This document shows, piece after piece, positions 10,095-21,519 of a stretch of 64,000 nt of DNA; position 1 is the stretch's first letter; every line of letters begins with the position of its first letter. The DNA is from Armigeres subalbatus (lineage: Eukaryota > Arthropoda > Insecta > Diptera > Culicidae), in the NCBI RefSeq assembly GCF_024139115.2, contig NC_085139.1, positions 1,798,001-1,862,000 of the forward strand. The letters are read 5' to 3'. The notes beneath the pieces were generated by a model, which was given only the letters and a program-made list of their open reading frames with translations, was not told the DNA's origin and ran no database searches. The translations under genes were made by a program, and so were the position numbers.

Positions 10095-10520
10095 AACAAA
10101 CCACTCGTTTTTGCCTTTCTCGTATACTAAGTATACGTAAAGGCTATATGTTCACTCAAAACAAACTTTTTATAGAAGGCTCGGAGACCCATAGTGTTAT
10201 ATACCAATCGACTCAGCTCGACGAATTGAGGTGATGTCTGTGTGTGTGTGCGTGTGTGTGTGTGTGTGTATGTGTGTGTATGTGCGCACCTAAAGAGCAA
10301 AAAGTTTAGCTCATTCTTTTGCACTTACCCTCAACCAATTTACTCGCAACAGGTTGCAATCGACGCAGTATACTGCCCCATTGTTTCCTATTGAAAATTG
10401 GCCGATTCGGACTATGGGCTTAGAAGTTATGGAAATTAGACATTTTGTGAACATTAACTCATTTTATAATCATAAAAACAAACTGTTATCATTGTATACC
10501 AGTCGACCCGGCAGACGTTT
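10095..10520. repeat. Dispersed mosquito-type repeat with GT microsatellite
   Basis: Contains the palindrome CGTATACTAAGTATACG, the phrase CCCATAGTGTTATATACCAA followed by TCGACTCAGCTCGACGAATT, and a (GT)n tract at about 10231-10275. From memory this combination is a very common interspersed sequence in mosquito genomes. A partial repetition (ATTGTATACCAGTCGACCCG) occurs at about 10490. No protein is encoded. Confidence 0.55.
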
Positions 10521-13500
10521 TCCTGCATAGTAGGCGAAAAAGCGCGTAGTGAATAACCCAAGTGGAATTTCCATACGATTCTTAGTTTTAATTTTTTACG
10601 ATTTACTCAATCTTACTCGTAATTTTCGCATGAAAAAATATCATACAAACCCGTCGTAAGCGATAACGAACATATCTGCTGAAGAAATGAAGAAAATCAA
10701 TCCAGCCCTTTTCGAGTTATGCGGATACGAACACAAACCATTTCATTTTTATCATATAGAGAAGATAGAAGAAGAAGAAGAAGATAGTAGCTTCAGACAT
10801 GTCCGTCTGATGGCTTTGCAAAACAAGGCCAGTGGAGGAGTCCACTTTAAGGATTTTGAGCAATTTGAACAAGCATCGAAATTTTCCGATACTCTGGTCC
10901 TTCCGTGAAAATAACAATTGCTTAAAGAATTATTTGGTATAACAGTGGATTGAACTGAAATGGATTGGAAAATAACAGTGGATTGAGAGGTCTGCATCCG
11001 ATAAGAGCCGACGCAATATCAAGTTGAGTACAACCTGATTACTCTGTAGCATTCATAATGGCTTTTTTTTATTTTAAATTAGGCTCAACACAATTTTGAA
11101 GATGGTCAACTTGGTGTTTCGACTTACTATGATGGATTTCCTGCCAGTTTGATTGCCCACTTCCCAGAATGAAACGGGTTACAATGATGAGCTACAATTT
11201 TGTCACAGAAATACCACAAAATTTTATACTTTCTATTCGCAAATGATTGGTTCAACAACTTTTCCGAGAGTATCATCAGCCGACGGTACCAGAAGCGCCG
11301 CGATAGGCCTCAATTTTACCGTCGCTATTTGCCTCTTCTAAATTCTCATGTGTCGCATGTATGCTTTCCCACATCAGATTGTAGTGGAAGGAATATTCTC
11401 ACTTTCTGCAAATCTCCACATTCTCTACGCATATAAAAACATAAATATTTTTACTAATTAGTACCACTTAACTTCATTTTTTTTGCTACAGGAAACTCTC
11501 TGGCATAATTTTCCCTTGATCATATATCATTTTCGTATTGAATTTCATCAGAATAATCAAAAATCCAAATTGGAAAGTTCGCAAATGGCAATCAGAAAAT
11601 AATTAATTGTAATCATGACTCGCCATAATCGAGTGGCAGCGAAATATGTCCGCCCAGCGGCATCGGGAAAAATCGCGATGAAGCGTAGCTTATCGTAAAA
11701 TAAAACTTTTTATGGCACTTCTGACCCATAAATTGGCTTATCAGATAGTCATACATTTGTTTATTTAATTTTCCTTCCCGTCTGACTGACAACGGGTCTG
11801 TTCTTTCCAGTGATTCGACGCTTTAAGCTTTGCATCTTGAAAAGAGGATTTTTGTCCGCAGCTTCTTTTCATGGCTCGATGCCCCCCGTGCCTACCAATT
11901 GCTTGCGCCTGCTGATGGGATCCGGCGGGCGATAATTTTCACCAAACGCAGTTTCCTTCCAATGAAGCAAGCAAGCAAGCAAAAAAATATCATCATCACA
12001 ATCGCTGGAGCCGCACCCGCAAATCGAGAAAGAGCAGGAAGTCGAATTTAAGGAGAAAAAGTAGCTTTCTTATCAGCGGAATTCGATCGCATTCGGCGGG
12101 TCTCCCGGACGAGAGAAATCGCTGAAAGGTTGTTCCACCGCGTCGCCTCCGGAACATAGAAGTTGGTGTGCCTCGCATTTGAATCCACTTTAAAATTCGC
12201 CCTGCAAAACTTAATTGAATTCTTATCTCGACCGTCTTCACACCGGTGAGAAAATGCGCGTGGCAAAAGGTCATTTTCTTGAAAAAAAAAAAAAGAAAAA
12301 GAAATCTCATTTTCAACAACAGCGGAAGTGCTCATATGCGAGACTCGTTTTTTGGCTGTTTTCTTTTCTAATGATGCCCCATTTAGGAAAGGACATTTCC
12401 CAGGCGATTGATAAGGATAATGACATTTTTTCAAAGGTGAGAATTTTAATAAGAAAATTTGTGTGATTTCGGTTCGTATCTGAATGTGAATCGTGGGAAA
12501 CGGTCAACGGATTGCTTCTTTTTTCTTCAACGTATTTCGCAAACTTCTATTGAGGATCATTCATGCATACCGAATTGAAAACTTGTTCCCGAAACCGTTG
12601 AACTAGAAGAATTTCATAAGGAAAAATAATGCAAATTTCACGGGTCTGCAAATTGTCTGAACGCCAACAGGTCTCTCTTTCGGCAAAAGGAAAAAAACGT
12701 ATCAAATCTCGTACAAATTAAACGCTGTCACGCATCAAACATCAACCTGAAGTAAACACCATTCAGCAATTTCTCTGCTCGGTTTACTTGAATGTGTCGA
12801 ATGTGCATTGAATTTATGTATAATTATTTGTTTACCTCGTTTACATACGTTAAAACATCATAAATACATCCATCATCATTCATATTTAAATTTTCGCTCG
12901 AGCGCAGCAAGATTCCGTGCAATATCTGGTCCTCTGAGAGTGTACGAAACAAAACTTCTCACCTTTTCCTGTCCAGCCAGACGAAAGAGAAGCCCAATCC
13001 GCACGCTTCCCGCACGGCAGAACGAGATGCGAAACTGGCAACCATGATGGTAATGGCCGCGCAACTGCACTGGTCTCACTTTCACTCATTACCATGTGTG
13101 GCAGCCGGTTGCACCTTCCCGCTCTGTTGCGTGGCATGCTGCGGAGCACAAACATGGTTGACGACTTGCGCAGCAGGCACCGAGGAAAGGGAGAGAGCGA
13201 TCAGGTTCTGTACTAAAATCTGTACCCTTGCTGTGCACAAGAGGAGAAAGTTAGAAATGCACCCGGTCGTAAAAAACCCGCCCTTGATTTTATTAGCTAT
13301 CCTCTTCATCTCACAGCGGTGAAGAAGGAAGTAGAACAAGTTCGGCCTACGCGAAAGGCCAGTCGAGAACCATTTTAGTACAGTTTCAATTCCATCCATC
13401 ACGGTAAGTAAAAGCGCTTCCTCTGGAAGGTGGCGTTCTAGCGGTGATTGCATGATTTAGATTTTCTTTGATTGAACTGGTTTGGATCCTGGCTAACATG

Positions 13501-14865
13501 GAAAAACTGGGGAAAATTTTCGCCGGAAAACTATCTGGAAAAGCTTTCCCTCTCTTTCTCTTGCATTAGATTGACGAGGGAAATCTGTTGCTCAGCTGGA
13601 TTGATTGACGATGATGAAGATAAACGCGCTGACTGATGGCGAGAACAGTGTGGGTGACGTCATTGATTGTTTATTTTGACTTCCTCCGTCGCCACGTGGT
13701 TGCTTTCCGCCGAGCGAGGGATTTGGCCCCGCGGCAGAAGAGCACCTACGAAACTATAGAGGCACGTGCTTTTCAAGTACGTTCACTAGGCGGAAGCCAA
13801 TTGCCACAATCATTGGCGTTGTTTTTATACTTGGTGCTCATTTTTCTGCCGCCGCTAATTGGTTTGATGGCTCGGGAATAAAGCTGAGTATAGTTTCTCA
13901 CCTAATTACATTCAAACGGTGCTCCGTCGAGTTCCGCATACCAATTAATTGAATTCAATTAATACAATTTAGAGAATTGAGAAATAGATCATAATTGGTC
14001 ACCCGCTGATTATATTTCCACCAAACAGTTTAATGAACCTAAAGATTGTAGTTCTTCTGACCAGCGTAGTGGACAGAAGATACACCAAACTGTCCATCCG
14101 TGACCAGCCCATAAACATTCCAGCAGTAGACGCCCTCAATGTGCCCTCGGGATGGTTTAATATCAGCATTTTTATTCCACTCCCCATGTTCGCTCGCTAT
14201 TGATTTTCCGAAATGGTTTTGTATCGCAGTGCATTTTTTTTTTCACTCTAAACCAACGATGAAAACTCATTCAGGCTAGAGCCAGTCGTGGAGGCGGTGG
14301 GTTTCGTTCGGGCAGCATCAGGCAACTTTCTCATCATAGTCGTAAATGTTACAATCCGTTTCGGCTCCTCTTGCTTATCCCGACGGGCTGACTAGAGCTG
14401 GCTGTATGGAAAACTTCACGAGACCTGCCAACAATAACAACAAATACCACTAACACTGGATGTGAGCGAATATCCTCGGCGGTATGCGATATTCCAAGTG
14501 ATGCAGCGTTTCCACAGCCAGCTACAAGAGTCGAATTTGGATCAAGGGGGAAAACTGTTGAGCAGACTGATGAGCTGCGTTGTTCGGTGTGCTGCAAGAC
14601 AGCCGGTCGCAAGGTTCGAGAAAGATCAAGATTGTGCGTGACTTCTCGTGTTATGTTTGAACCACGAACAGTGAAAAGAGCCATCGGTTGAATTTCTTAA
14701 GATGTGTGAAGCAGTGAATATTCCTAAGCTCAAAAATGTTTTGTTTTTATTTTTAATACTTTATGAACGTGATTTTTTTATCTTAAAGGTAAGTTCATCA
14801 CAGTAGCCAAAATGTTTTGGTTTTTCGTCGTGATTTTTATATATAATAAACTATAATAGAAACTA
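10520..14865. other. Apparently unique DNA, no confident exon
   Basis: No transposon ends or extended reading frames were recognised. A (GAA)n tract lies at about 10765-10785. The segment 12890-13330 is more GC-rich and of higher complexity than the surroundings. A good splice-donor consensus, ACG/GTAAGT with GT at 13404, follows it, so an untranslated exon is conceivable but unproven. No conserved protein motif was seen in any frame. Confidence 0.4.
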
Positions 14866-15470
14866 TAGAATAATAGTAGTTTGTGCAACAAGTTGCAAAA
14901 AGATGATTTTTTCAGCACGAGTTGTACGAGGCTTGCCGAGCTGGATAAATACTACGAGTGCTGAAAAAATCAAGTTTTGCAACGAGTTGCACACGCTATT
15001 TTTTGCAATGACGAAAAATGGACTTAAATTTTATAAATATGTACCAAAATTGTACAGTCTTATTTATTCCACATGATCATTCTTGCCAATAAATTATGTT
15101 GCTGCGGAGAACAATCAGATTCCATGTTACCGTGCCATATTGCATAGTTCGATAAACCGTGAAGCGATAGATGTACTTGACTTTGGAACTTTTTGATCTC
15201 GTGTCCATCAAACTATTTAATTTATTAGGGGTCGCATATAATACACTATTTGAGCACTTACCAAACCTAATTCAGCCAAATGTAGTAATGTTACTACTGT
15301 TCTGATGTTGGTTTTTCGTTATAGAACCCAATTGAGTGTTATAATGAATAATATGCAACCCATTTGAGTTGCATAATGTTCATTAAAGCACCCATTTCGT
15401 TGGTATGGAAAAGTAGGCCGTTTTATCACTCAAAGACGAACTGTAAACCAGACATTATGATCAGGAATTG
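14866..15470 (+). mobile_element. Non-autonomous element family C, copy A
   Basis: Shares most of its length, inverted, with 59690-60185: GACGAAAAATGGACTTAAAT, CACATGATCATTCTTGC, ATAGATGTACTTGACTTTGG-like sequence, GATGTTGGTTTTTCGTTA, TTGGTATGGAAAAGTAGGCC and GACGAACTGTAAACCA. This copy carries an extra segment at about 14910-14985 (GCACGAGTTGTACGAGGC to GAGTGCTGAAAAAATC), absent from copy B, that could fold on itself. No transposase is present, and exact ends and target duplication could not be fixed. Confidence 0.7.
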
Positions 15471-15867
15471 CAAAAAAACCTTTAAGTAGCAGTAGCAGGT
15501 TCGTGGTATAATGCAAAATTGCTCTAGTTAAATTTTCACCATATTCTGTCGGTTTATGGAGTGAAAATGGGATCTGTTTTGTGAAGTTGTTCAGAATCGT
15601 CAGGTGATTCTTTGGTCGATTTATGGTCAGAAAGACATTTATATACGATCAGTGGTGGCGGCAGAAATGAATTCGGGTCAGGCAGAATGTTTGGCAACGA
15701 CAGTTCAAATTTAATAACATTCAGATAGGATGAGAATGATACCAATGTACTGGAAAACATTACGTAATAGGATAGATCTATCAAGAAATATTTCCAGTAT
15801 TCTATTACAATTGTATATTTTCCACACTCAATACTCTTGAAACAAGTAGAATACGTCGTTGTAATCA
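15470..15867. other. No recognised feature
   Basis: Spacer between element family C and the hAT element; short open frames only. Confidence 0.4.
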
Positions 15868-17532
15868 GGCCTGCCCAACCTTTTCAAGCCACGGGCCAGA
15901 ATTAACATCTGCTGGCGGGCCAAAAAAAATATTCAGCAATTTTTTTTTATGTTTTCAAAATTTTCAACACTGAGTTTTTTTTTTTCATTTTTCCAGAATG
16001 GCAAAAAGAACTAAACGAATTGAATTCCGTTCGAAAATTCTCTCTCACGTAACTCGATTGAAAATTCAATGAGAAACATGAAATTGTTGCCTATTTTCGA
16101 TTAATCAACGCATATTGTTTTCGCAATCAGTAACCAAAATTCGCAAACAGAATTTGAAGTTTTTTACTGCTTTTATTCTTAAAATGTGCTGAGATGAGAG
16201 ATGTTGTCTTTCTGAAAATTAGATTAGGAACCCAAACGTAGATAAGGTTTATAAACTTAATGGCCCAGCCCTAGGATCTTTAATAAAGACAAAAAAAAAC
16301 TCAATGACCAGCGCAAGTACTTCAGGAATATTAATCGTTTTCACCCATAGATTCTCATGGTAAATAAAGCAATGTGCGGGGAAGTATAACTATACTACTG
16401 TGATTGCTTTACCTTTCTCAGAAGTTCCACAATGCCAGTGTTCCTTCCGTCATTGCCAGTGCCGGCCTCATCAGTTGTAAGGCCATTTAAGATTTTAGAG
16501 GAGTGTGAAGCCCCTTCATACAGATCTTAACAGCTCCTCTCAGGTATTTTCGGTAGTCGTTCCACTCATTGGGATCAAAGCTGCCAATTCCTCTGTGATT
16601 TGAAGATGATCTTCAAATCCCCTTATGAAGACAATTACTCGCACCATGTTTTTCAACATTTTTTCTTAGGGCACCGGATGCCGACAATAGCCTATGTGCA
16701 TCCCTTAACAAGTTCTTCGTTCTAGAATAGTTTCATTCGTTTTGCCAAAATCTCACTAACAGCAAAATTGGCCCGTATTTCCGGCTTCGTGTTTTTCAGA
16801 GTGGAAAAAATTTGTTGGTTCGATAATTCACTGTTCCACTACTAATTTAAATCAATAATGGAAATTTAAACACAGAGAACAGACGTTCATCTTAGATCGT
16901 GCAGTTGTGTAAAACTTTGTACTTACAAATATGAATAAAAGAATTTATTGGAAAACATAAATAAAGAGCTCGCAGTACTGGAAAAGGTCGTGATCGCCAT
17001 ACGACAGAGAGCAAAGCGCCTTTTTCTATATCAGACGACCAAATGAAAGAATCGTGGGTTCGTTGATCAATTTCGCATGAAAGGCAGTCATTAAAGTTAT
17101 TATTATTATTATTTTAATAGTTGTATGCAAAGAATAGTGACTAGTCGATAAATTCATCATACTCCTTTAATTCACCGAGTTAAAAGTGGCAATAAATACA
17201 AAACTAAAGCAGATATTGCAAACTTTCATGCCCTGTCACGGAACAAATATTTTTTGAGATTTTTGTAGCATGCCATTCATCCTTCGCGATGCTATAGATA
17301 TTGAAAGGGGCAGATATGTAAACATCGCGTGATATCTCTCATTGAAAATGAGAAATTACAGTACTGGGCTCGATTACCAATTTTTTTAAACCAGTGATAT
17401 CCTACAGCAGTTATTAATAGCCACAAAGATAAGGCTGGGGCCGATTATGAAGTATTTTCTACCATACTGCGCGGGCCACAAAAAATAGGCCGAGGGCCGC
17501 ATCCGGCCCGTAGGCCGTACGTTGGGCAGCCC
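15868..17532 (-). mobile_element. Decayed hAT transposon
   Basis: The ends are CAGGCCTGCCCAACCTTTTC and, reversed, CAGGGCTGCCCAACGTACGG, each followed by a GGGCC-rich subterminal block (CACGGGCCAGAA; GGGCCGCATCCGGCCCG). Such ends are classic for hAT elements. Flanks TTGTAATC and GGGTAATC suggest an 8-bp target duplication with two changes, if the terminal C and G belong to the target. The length of about 1.66 kb is shorter than an intact copy. The only transposase remains recognised are on the minus strand at about 16400-16690. Confidence 0.85.
16400..16690 (-). pseudogene. hAT transposase fragment
   Basis: The minus strand, starting near 16690, reads VIVFIRGFEDHLQITEELA, then LIPMSGTTT, and after frame disruption a stretch ending GNDGRNTGIVELLRK. 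This matches the remembered order of the ZBED5/GTF2IRD2-like hAT transposase core: a sensitive FIRG...TEEL...MKGTTTG block, then TTDGAPAM.GK.sG.VALL. The first core Asp region upstream is not recoverable by eye and several stops intervene. It is a dead copy. The family assignment rests on this motif order and on the element's ends. Confidence 0.65.
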
Positions 17533-17539
17533 TGGGTAA

Positions 17540-19028
17540 TCTTTGGTTGGGTTTGTTGTTACACTTCTGCGTTAGTTCGAGGTTATTGTAAACCATACTA
17601 AACCCATTTTTGACTTTGTAAACGGTATTATATTTTGACGTAGGACTTACGTCTCTCTTTACTATACCGGGTGTCATTTCAAAATTTTCAAATCGACCGC
17701 GTTACGCTGTGTTGAAAGATTTTAAACGTTAATAGCGTTCGTCTCAGTGGACGAATTTCTGCGGTAAGCCCCTCAATCGACAGATTTCAAGTATGCCTTT
17801 CATGTCCATGCTTGATAAGACCCGAAAAACTTGTTTCAATAGGCATGAAACTGTTTTCAATGAAAAACATTGAGATCAAAGGAACCTATAAATATGGGTA
17901 CCGCATAATTCTTGCATCATTCCATTACCACGTTCTGATTGGTGCAGACACCAGCGAATGAGCAGCCGCTGGGTCTGCCGAGAAGCCATAAAATAGCGCA
18001 ACGCAATTTTTTCCTTTCATTCTGACCGGGACAAGCGAAGCAACCACATCATCGATTGAACAGCACTCACACCAGGGAATGAAGTCTGCACCGACCGCTT
18101 TTTCGGCTCGACACCATCGAAGCCACCATCATCAGCCGAAACCTAGCCAGTACAGCAGCAGTCCACCCTACAGACCCGACAAAGCAGCAATGCTGAGCAG
18201 ATACCGGCAGCAGCAGCAGAGTCGAGCCGAGACCGGCCGGCATCGGTGATGAGCCGAGACAGGCTGAAGAAAAGCCACATGATGCAGCATGTATGTCCAA
18301 AAAACAAACGGTTCTTCAGAGAGCCAATAATAGAGATCAATATCAAAGCTTTCAATACCCTTCGGGATAGAAATTGTACTTGGTGCCAAATCCAATATTC
18401 TAGTGATAAAATTTTATGCGTGATTTTCATAAATAGCGTCAAAACTAACAGTGGATAATTTTTCTGATTTAACCGTGAAGTGGACGAAGGACTTCGCTTG
18501 ACCATGCCTAAAAAAACATAAGATGTCCAAATCTCTCACATAATATTTGGATTAAAAAAACATCGATAACAGCTCAAACATTAATAAACTATCAATCGAT
18601 TTTTCATCAAATGTTGGATTTTTTGGCATTGATAAAAAAATATGTAGATAAACATTGTTTGATACTGACCGCACACAAAGCGAACGTGACTGAATGATCG
18701 TCCCATGTTACCAATTCTAAATCTTATCACCCGAAAACCCATGTCAGGGTGTTTCCTTCCATCTACTACTAACAATGTTGTCTCAGAAAAGAACACGTAC
18801 TTCTCACCTGAACTGCAATTCTAAGCTCGCTTGCCCGGCTTATTGGCCTGTATCAAGCGAAAAGTCCCGTTAGGAAATAGACGCCAGCAGCGAGCAACAA
18901 GCGTGAAAAAGAAGAAGTCCTTCTCGAACGCGTTGATGATGATGACGCTTTGGCTGACAAAGAAGCGGGATACAAGACACTGGCTGATTGGCCCACCAAT
19001 TGGGAAGCAGAGAAGATTCAAAATAAGG
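17540..19028. other. Unassigned sequence with promoter-like stretches
   Basis: The segment 17900-18260 is GC-richer, with TATA-like words (CCTATAAATATGGG at about 17885; CCATAAAATAG at about 17985). A 56-codon frame starts with ATG at 18079 and ends at 18249 (rich in His, Ser, Gln, Arg). No family was recognised. The rest is AT-rich without features. Confidence 0.35.
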
Positions 19029-19161
19029 TATAAAAGAAAAATGCATTCGCTCGCAGAGCATTCAGTCTTTTTTATACCACCACTAGAAATTCGCGGTTAT
19101 TTGAAAAGATCGTTTTCTTACTTTTTGGACTTAGCCGAAGCAAACAGCCTTTTTCAAGGCT
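19029..19161 (+). promoter_or_regulatory. TATA/initiator pair followed by a histone-like 3' stem-loop
   Basis: TATAAAAG at 19029-19036 is followed by the arthropod-type initiator TCAGT at 19062-19066, about 35 bases downstream. Two CCAAT/ATTGG words (ATTGGCCCACCAATTGG) lie about 40 bases upstream. At 19146-19161 the sequence AGCCTT-TTTC-AAGGCT forms a 6-bp stem with a UUUC loop, the size and loop of the replication-histone 3' stem-loop, and AAGAGCT follows. Only about 80 bases separate initiator and stem-loop and no histone coding sequence is seen between. This could be a remnant of a histone gene that lost its body, or coincidence. Confidence 0.3.
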
Positions 19162-19530
19162 CTAAGAGCTAAAAATAATGTTCTCCTTCAGTCGCTATCA
19201 CACGGATTAGGAGGCCCTACATCCCCTGCTGGGCCAACTTGTGGCTTATTTCAGGCAGTCCTTCAGTGGGAAGGTTGCCACTGTCGAGGGTAATATTCCG
19301 TGACCGGACAGATACTTCCTGAATTGTTTTTGATGATTCTTGTTCGAGGTAGATTTAATTTCTGTGTTGGTTTGATGAGAAGATTTTGCCAAGGAATGGT
19401 ATGCAACGCCGATTATTTATCCAAAATAGCTGATGTGGGAAATTTGGACATATTATGTTTCTTAAAGGCATGGTCAAGTCAAGTCCTACGTCCATTTAGC
19501 GGTTATGTCACAGACATTACCCACTGTTCG
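19162..19530. other. No recognised feature
   Basis: Short open frames only; no partner repeat noticed. Confidence 0.35.
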
Positions 19531-19534
19531 TTTT

Positions 19535-19812
19535 TTAATAAGACGTTGGGAGTGGCCATGCTAAGAATGATGTCCTTAGAGGTGAGCCAGCCTAGGACTG
19601 CAAGTAAATAGACTTAATAATAAAAAATAGAATTTTGTCACACCTTCATCGCGAGTGGTGATTCTTTGGGATGGGGCGAAGCTATTAAACTATTTATGAT
19701 TAATAAGCCTACTACTAAGTTATCTATATTCCCTACTAAGCAACTTCTTGACATCTATGAGGTTGACCTCTCGTTAAGTCGATGTCACATCATCATGATG
19801 AGGGGCAATGTA
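19535..19812. repeat. Dispersed repeat family B, copy 2
   Basis: GTTGGGAGTGGCCATGCTAA and GGGATGGGGCGAAGCTATTA match 9330-9420 in the same direction. CTTGACATCTATGAGG and CCTCTCGTTAAGTCGATGTC match 9205-9265 in the opposite direction. Confidence 0.6.
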
Positions 19813-20222
19813 GTTCCAAAAGTGATTTCTATAGGAATTTTAGGAAATTGCAATTCAAGGAGGAAATCAAGCAACGTTTACCATGGTATGTGCAGGAACA
19901 AATGTGTAGGCACTCTTTGAGGAATTTTCGAAGCAGTTTCAAAAAAAAAATATTCATAGTTGTTTTGGAAGAAATTTTCAGAGGTAGGAGTTTCTAGTTT
20001 AACCATGCAGAAATTTGGTAACAAATAACATATTCCAGTTAAGAAACTTTTGTTGTACAGCGGTGTTCGGAATACAAACAGCAGAGGCCGATTTTCATAC
20101 AAAATGGTCAAATTTGACATGCTATTATCAGTGTTGTCTTGGATAGTTGGCAAAAAATCTGCTGTTTCATTTTTTCACAATTTTCTACAATTAAATAAAA
20201 TTGTGAGTGTGCTATTCGATGT

Positions 20223-20387
20223 GTGAGTGCAACTAATAGATGGATGCTTGAGCTTGCCACTTCTATCTGTCAAAGTGATGCAATACACACGCGGGGGCGT
20301 GTACAGCAAACACACCGACGTGTATCATTTTGACAGATCGAAATGACACTTCGAAAACTCAAACATCTATCTATTAGTTGCACTCAC
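20223..20387. mobile_element. Hairpin MITE, 165 bp
   Basis: The ends GTGAGTGCAACTAATAGATG and GTGAGTGCAACTAATAGATA (right end reversed) pair. The inverted homology continues through TCTATCTGTCAAAGTGAT versus CGATCTGTCAAAATGAT to a GC-rich centre (ACACGCGGGGGCGTGTAC). No coding capacity; no clear target duplication. Confidence 0.8.
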
Positions 20388-20670
20388 TGAATGAACTTTA
20401 TTTGATTGTTAGAAAATTGTGAAAAATAAAAAAACAGTTATTTTTCCAACTGTGTAGAACAACTCTAGCTGTAACTTTGTTCCCCGATGACCGATTGGGC
20501 TGAAATTTTAGCAGTGGACTACATATATGTTGAAATTTACGTACACAAAATATCAAATTTTTCGAATCACTTGTTAAAAAACGTAATACTATGTCAAATT
20601 GTTCAAAGTAATAGCAGTTTTTGTTTTGTAAAGGGAAAACATACTTTTGCATATAAACAATAAGGCTCCA
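20388..20670. other. No recognised feature
   Basis: AT-rich spacer with nothing recognised. Confidence 0.35.
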
Positions 20671-20674
20671 CCCT

Positions 20675-20818
20675 ACTACCCCGAATGCCACTACCCCAAA
20701 CGCCATTACCCCCAAGGTCACTACCCCGAATGGGACAGTACCCCGAAAACTATCATCCCGAATGGGACACTACCCCGAAATCCATTACCCCGAAAGGCAA
20801 TTATCCCGAAAACGTTTC
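20675..20818 (+). repeat. TACCCCGAA minisatellite
   Basis: About eight irregular units of 15-20 bp of the form CATTACCCCGAAAGG or CACTACCCCGAATGG. Confidence 0.85.
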
Positions 20819-21133
20819 GAGTCTGTAGTATTCTATTATTATGTTTAACACCAACAAATATCGATGAATCGCAAAATGACAATATTTGCAAAGAATAAAA
20901 AATAGAGGTACTTAAATAGATGCATTACAGATTCTGTTTATCCAACAGTTTTGATTTTTCTTCTAATTAACTTCAACTGTCATTCCTGTCATCATGATCT
21001 GGAAAGGTACAATTCTACGAAAAGGAGTAAGAGAGCCTTTTTTCAAATGGAACGCGTTTTCCCGGTATAAGACAAACAGAGGGGAATCTTTGAAAAATGA
21101 TCTATAAAAAAAACTATATTTCGATTCATAAAG

Positions 21134-21397
21134 CTTCAAATTTGCGCAATTTTTATCGTGATGATCCATAGTTTCAGTAATATGATCCATAATTTTGTTC
21201 ATATGATCCATAATTTTTGTATGAATTTGGTTGGATCATTTAATATAGTTTTTTTGGCCTTCATTCCAAGCGTTATGGATCATACTACCAAAATTATGGA
21301 TCATATGAACAAAATTATGGATCAAATGATTAACATTATGGATCATACGATCAACATTGTGTATCATCCTCACGTTAAAAATTGCGCAAACTTGAAG
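21134..21397. mobile_element. Foldback-like MITE with ATGGATCAT repeats in its arms
   Basis: The ends CTTCAAATTTGCGCAATTTT and, reversed, CTTCAAGTTTGCGCAATTTT form terminal inverted repeats. Inside, each arm holds tandem units of about 21 bp containing ATGGATCATA: about three on the left in one orientation, about four or five on the right in the other. The arms are thus made of short tandem repeats, as in foldback elements. Length 264 bp, no coding content. Confidence 0.75.
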
Positions 21398-21419
21398 ACG
21401 ATTTCGTACCCATTTAATC

Positions 21420-21515
21420 TCATTGAACTCCATCACATGATTGTACCAAGGCAGATACGTATTTCGACCACAACAGTAAGGCCGTCTTCAATGTCTCGTA
21501 CTTGACTCGACTTGG
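21420..21515 (-). repeat. Dispersed repeat family D, hammerhead-like core (degenerate)
   Basis: On the minus strand it reads GTCGAGTCAAGTACGAGACA, then TTGAAGACGGCC, TTACTGTTGTGGTCGAAATA and CGTATCTGCC. The arrangement resembles a hammerhead core: CUGAAGA changed to UUGAAGA, stem II GGCC/GGUC, GAA, then the self-complementary AUACGUAU. Other copies lie at 8150-8180, 37060-37145 and 43245-43315. The lost first core C makes this copy unlikely to cleave. Confidence 0.5.
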
Positions 21516-21519
21516 GATA

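Noticed and set aside
15229..15260. Fourth Harbinger MITE end (ATTAGGGGTCGCATATAATA)
   Set aside because: Only about 12 bases agree with the family terminus, and no interior or second end follows.
18079..18249. 56-codon frame as a small peptide or histone H1 gene
   Set aside because: No similarity to histones was recognised; composition reflects CAG/ACC-rich DNA; promoter words nearby are weak.
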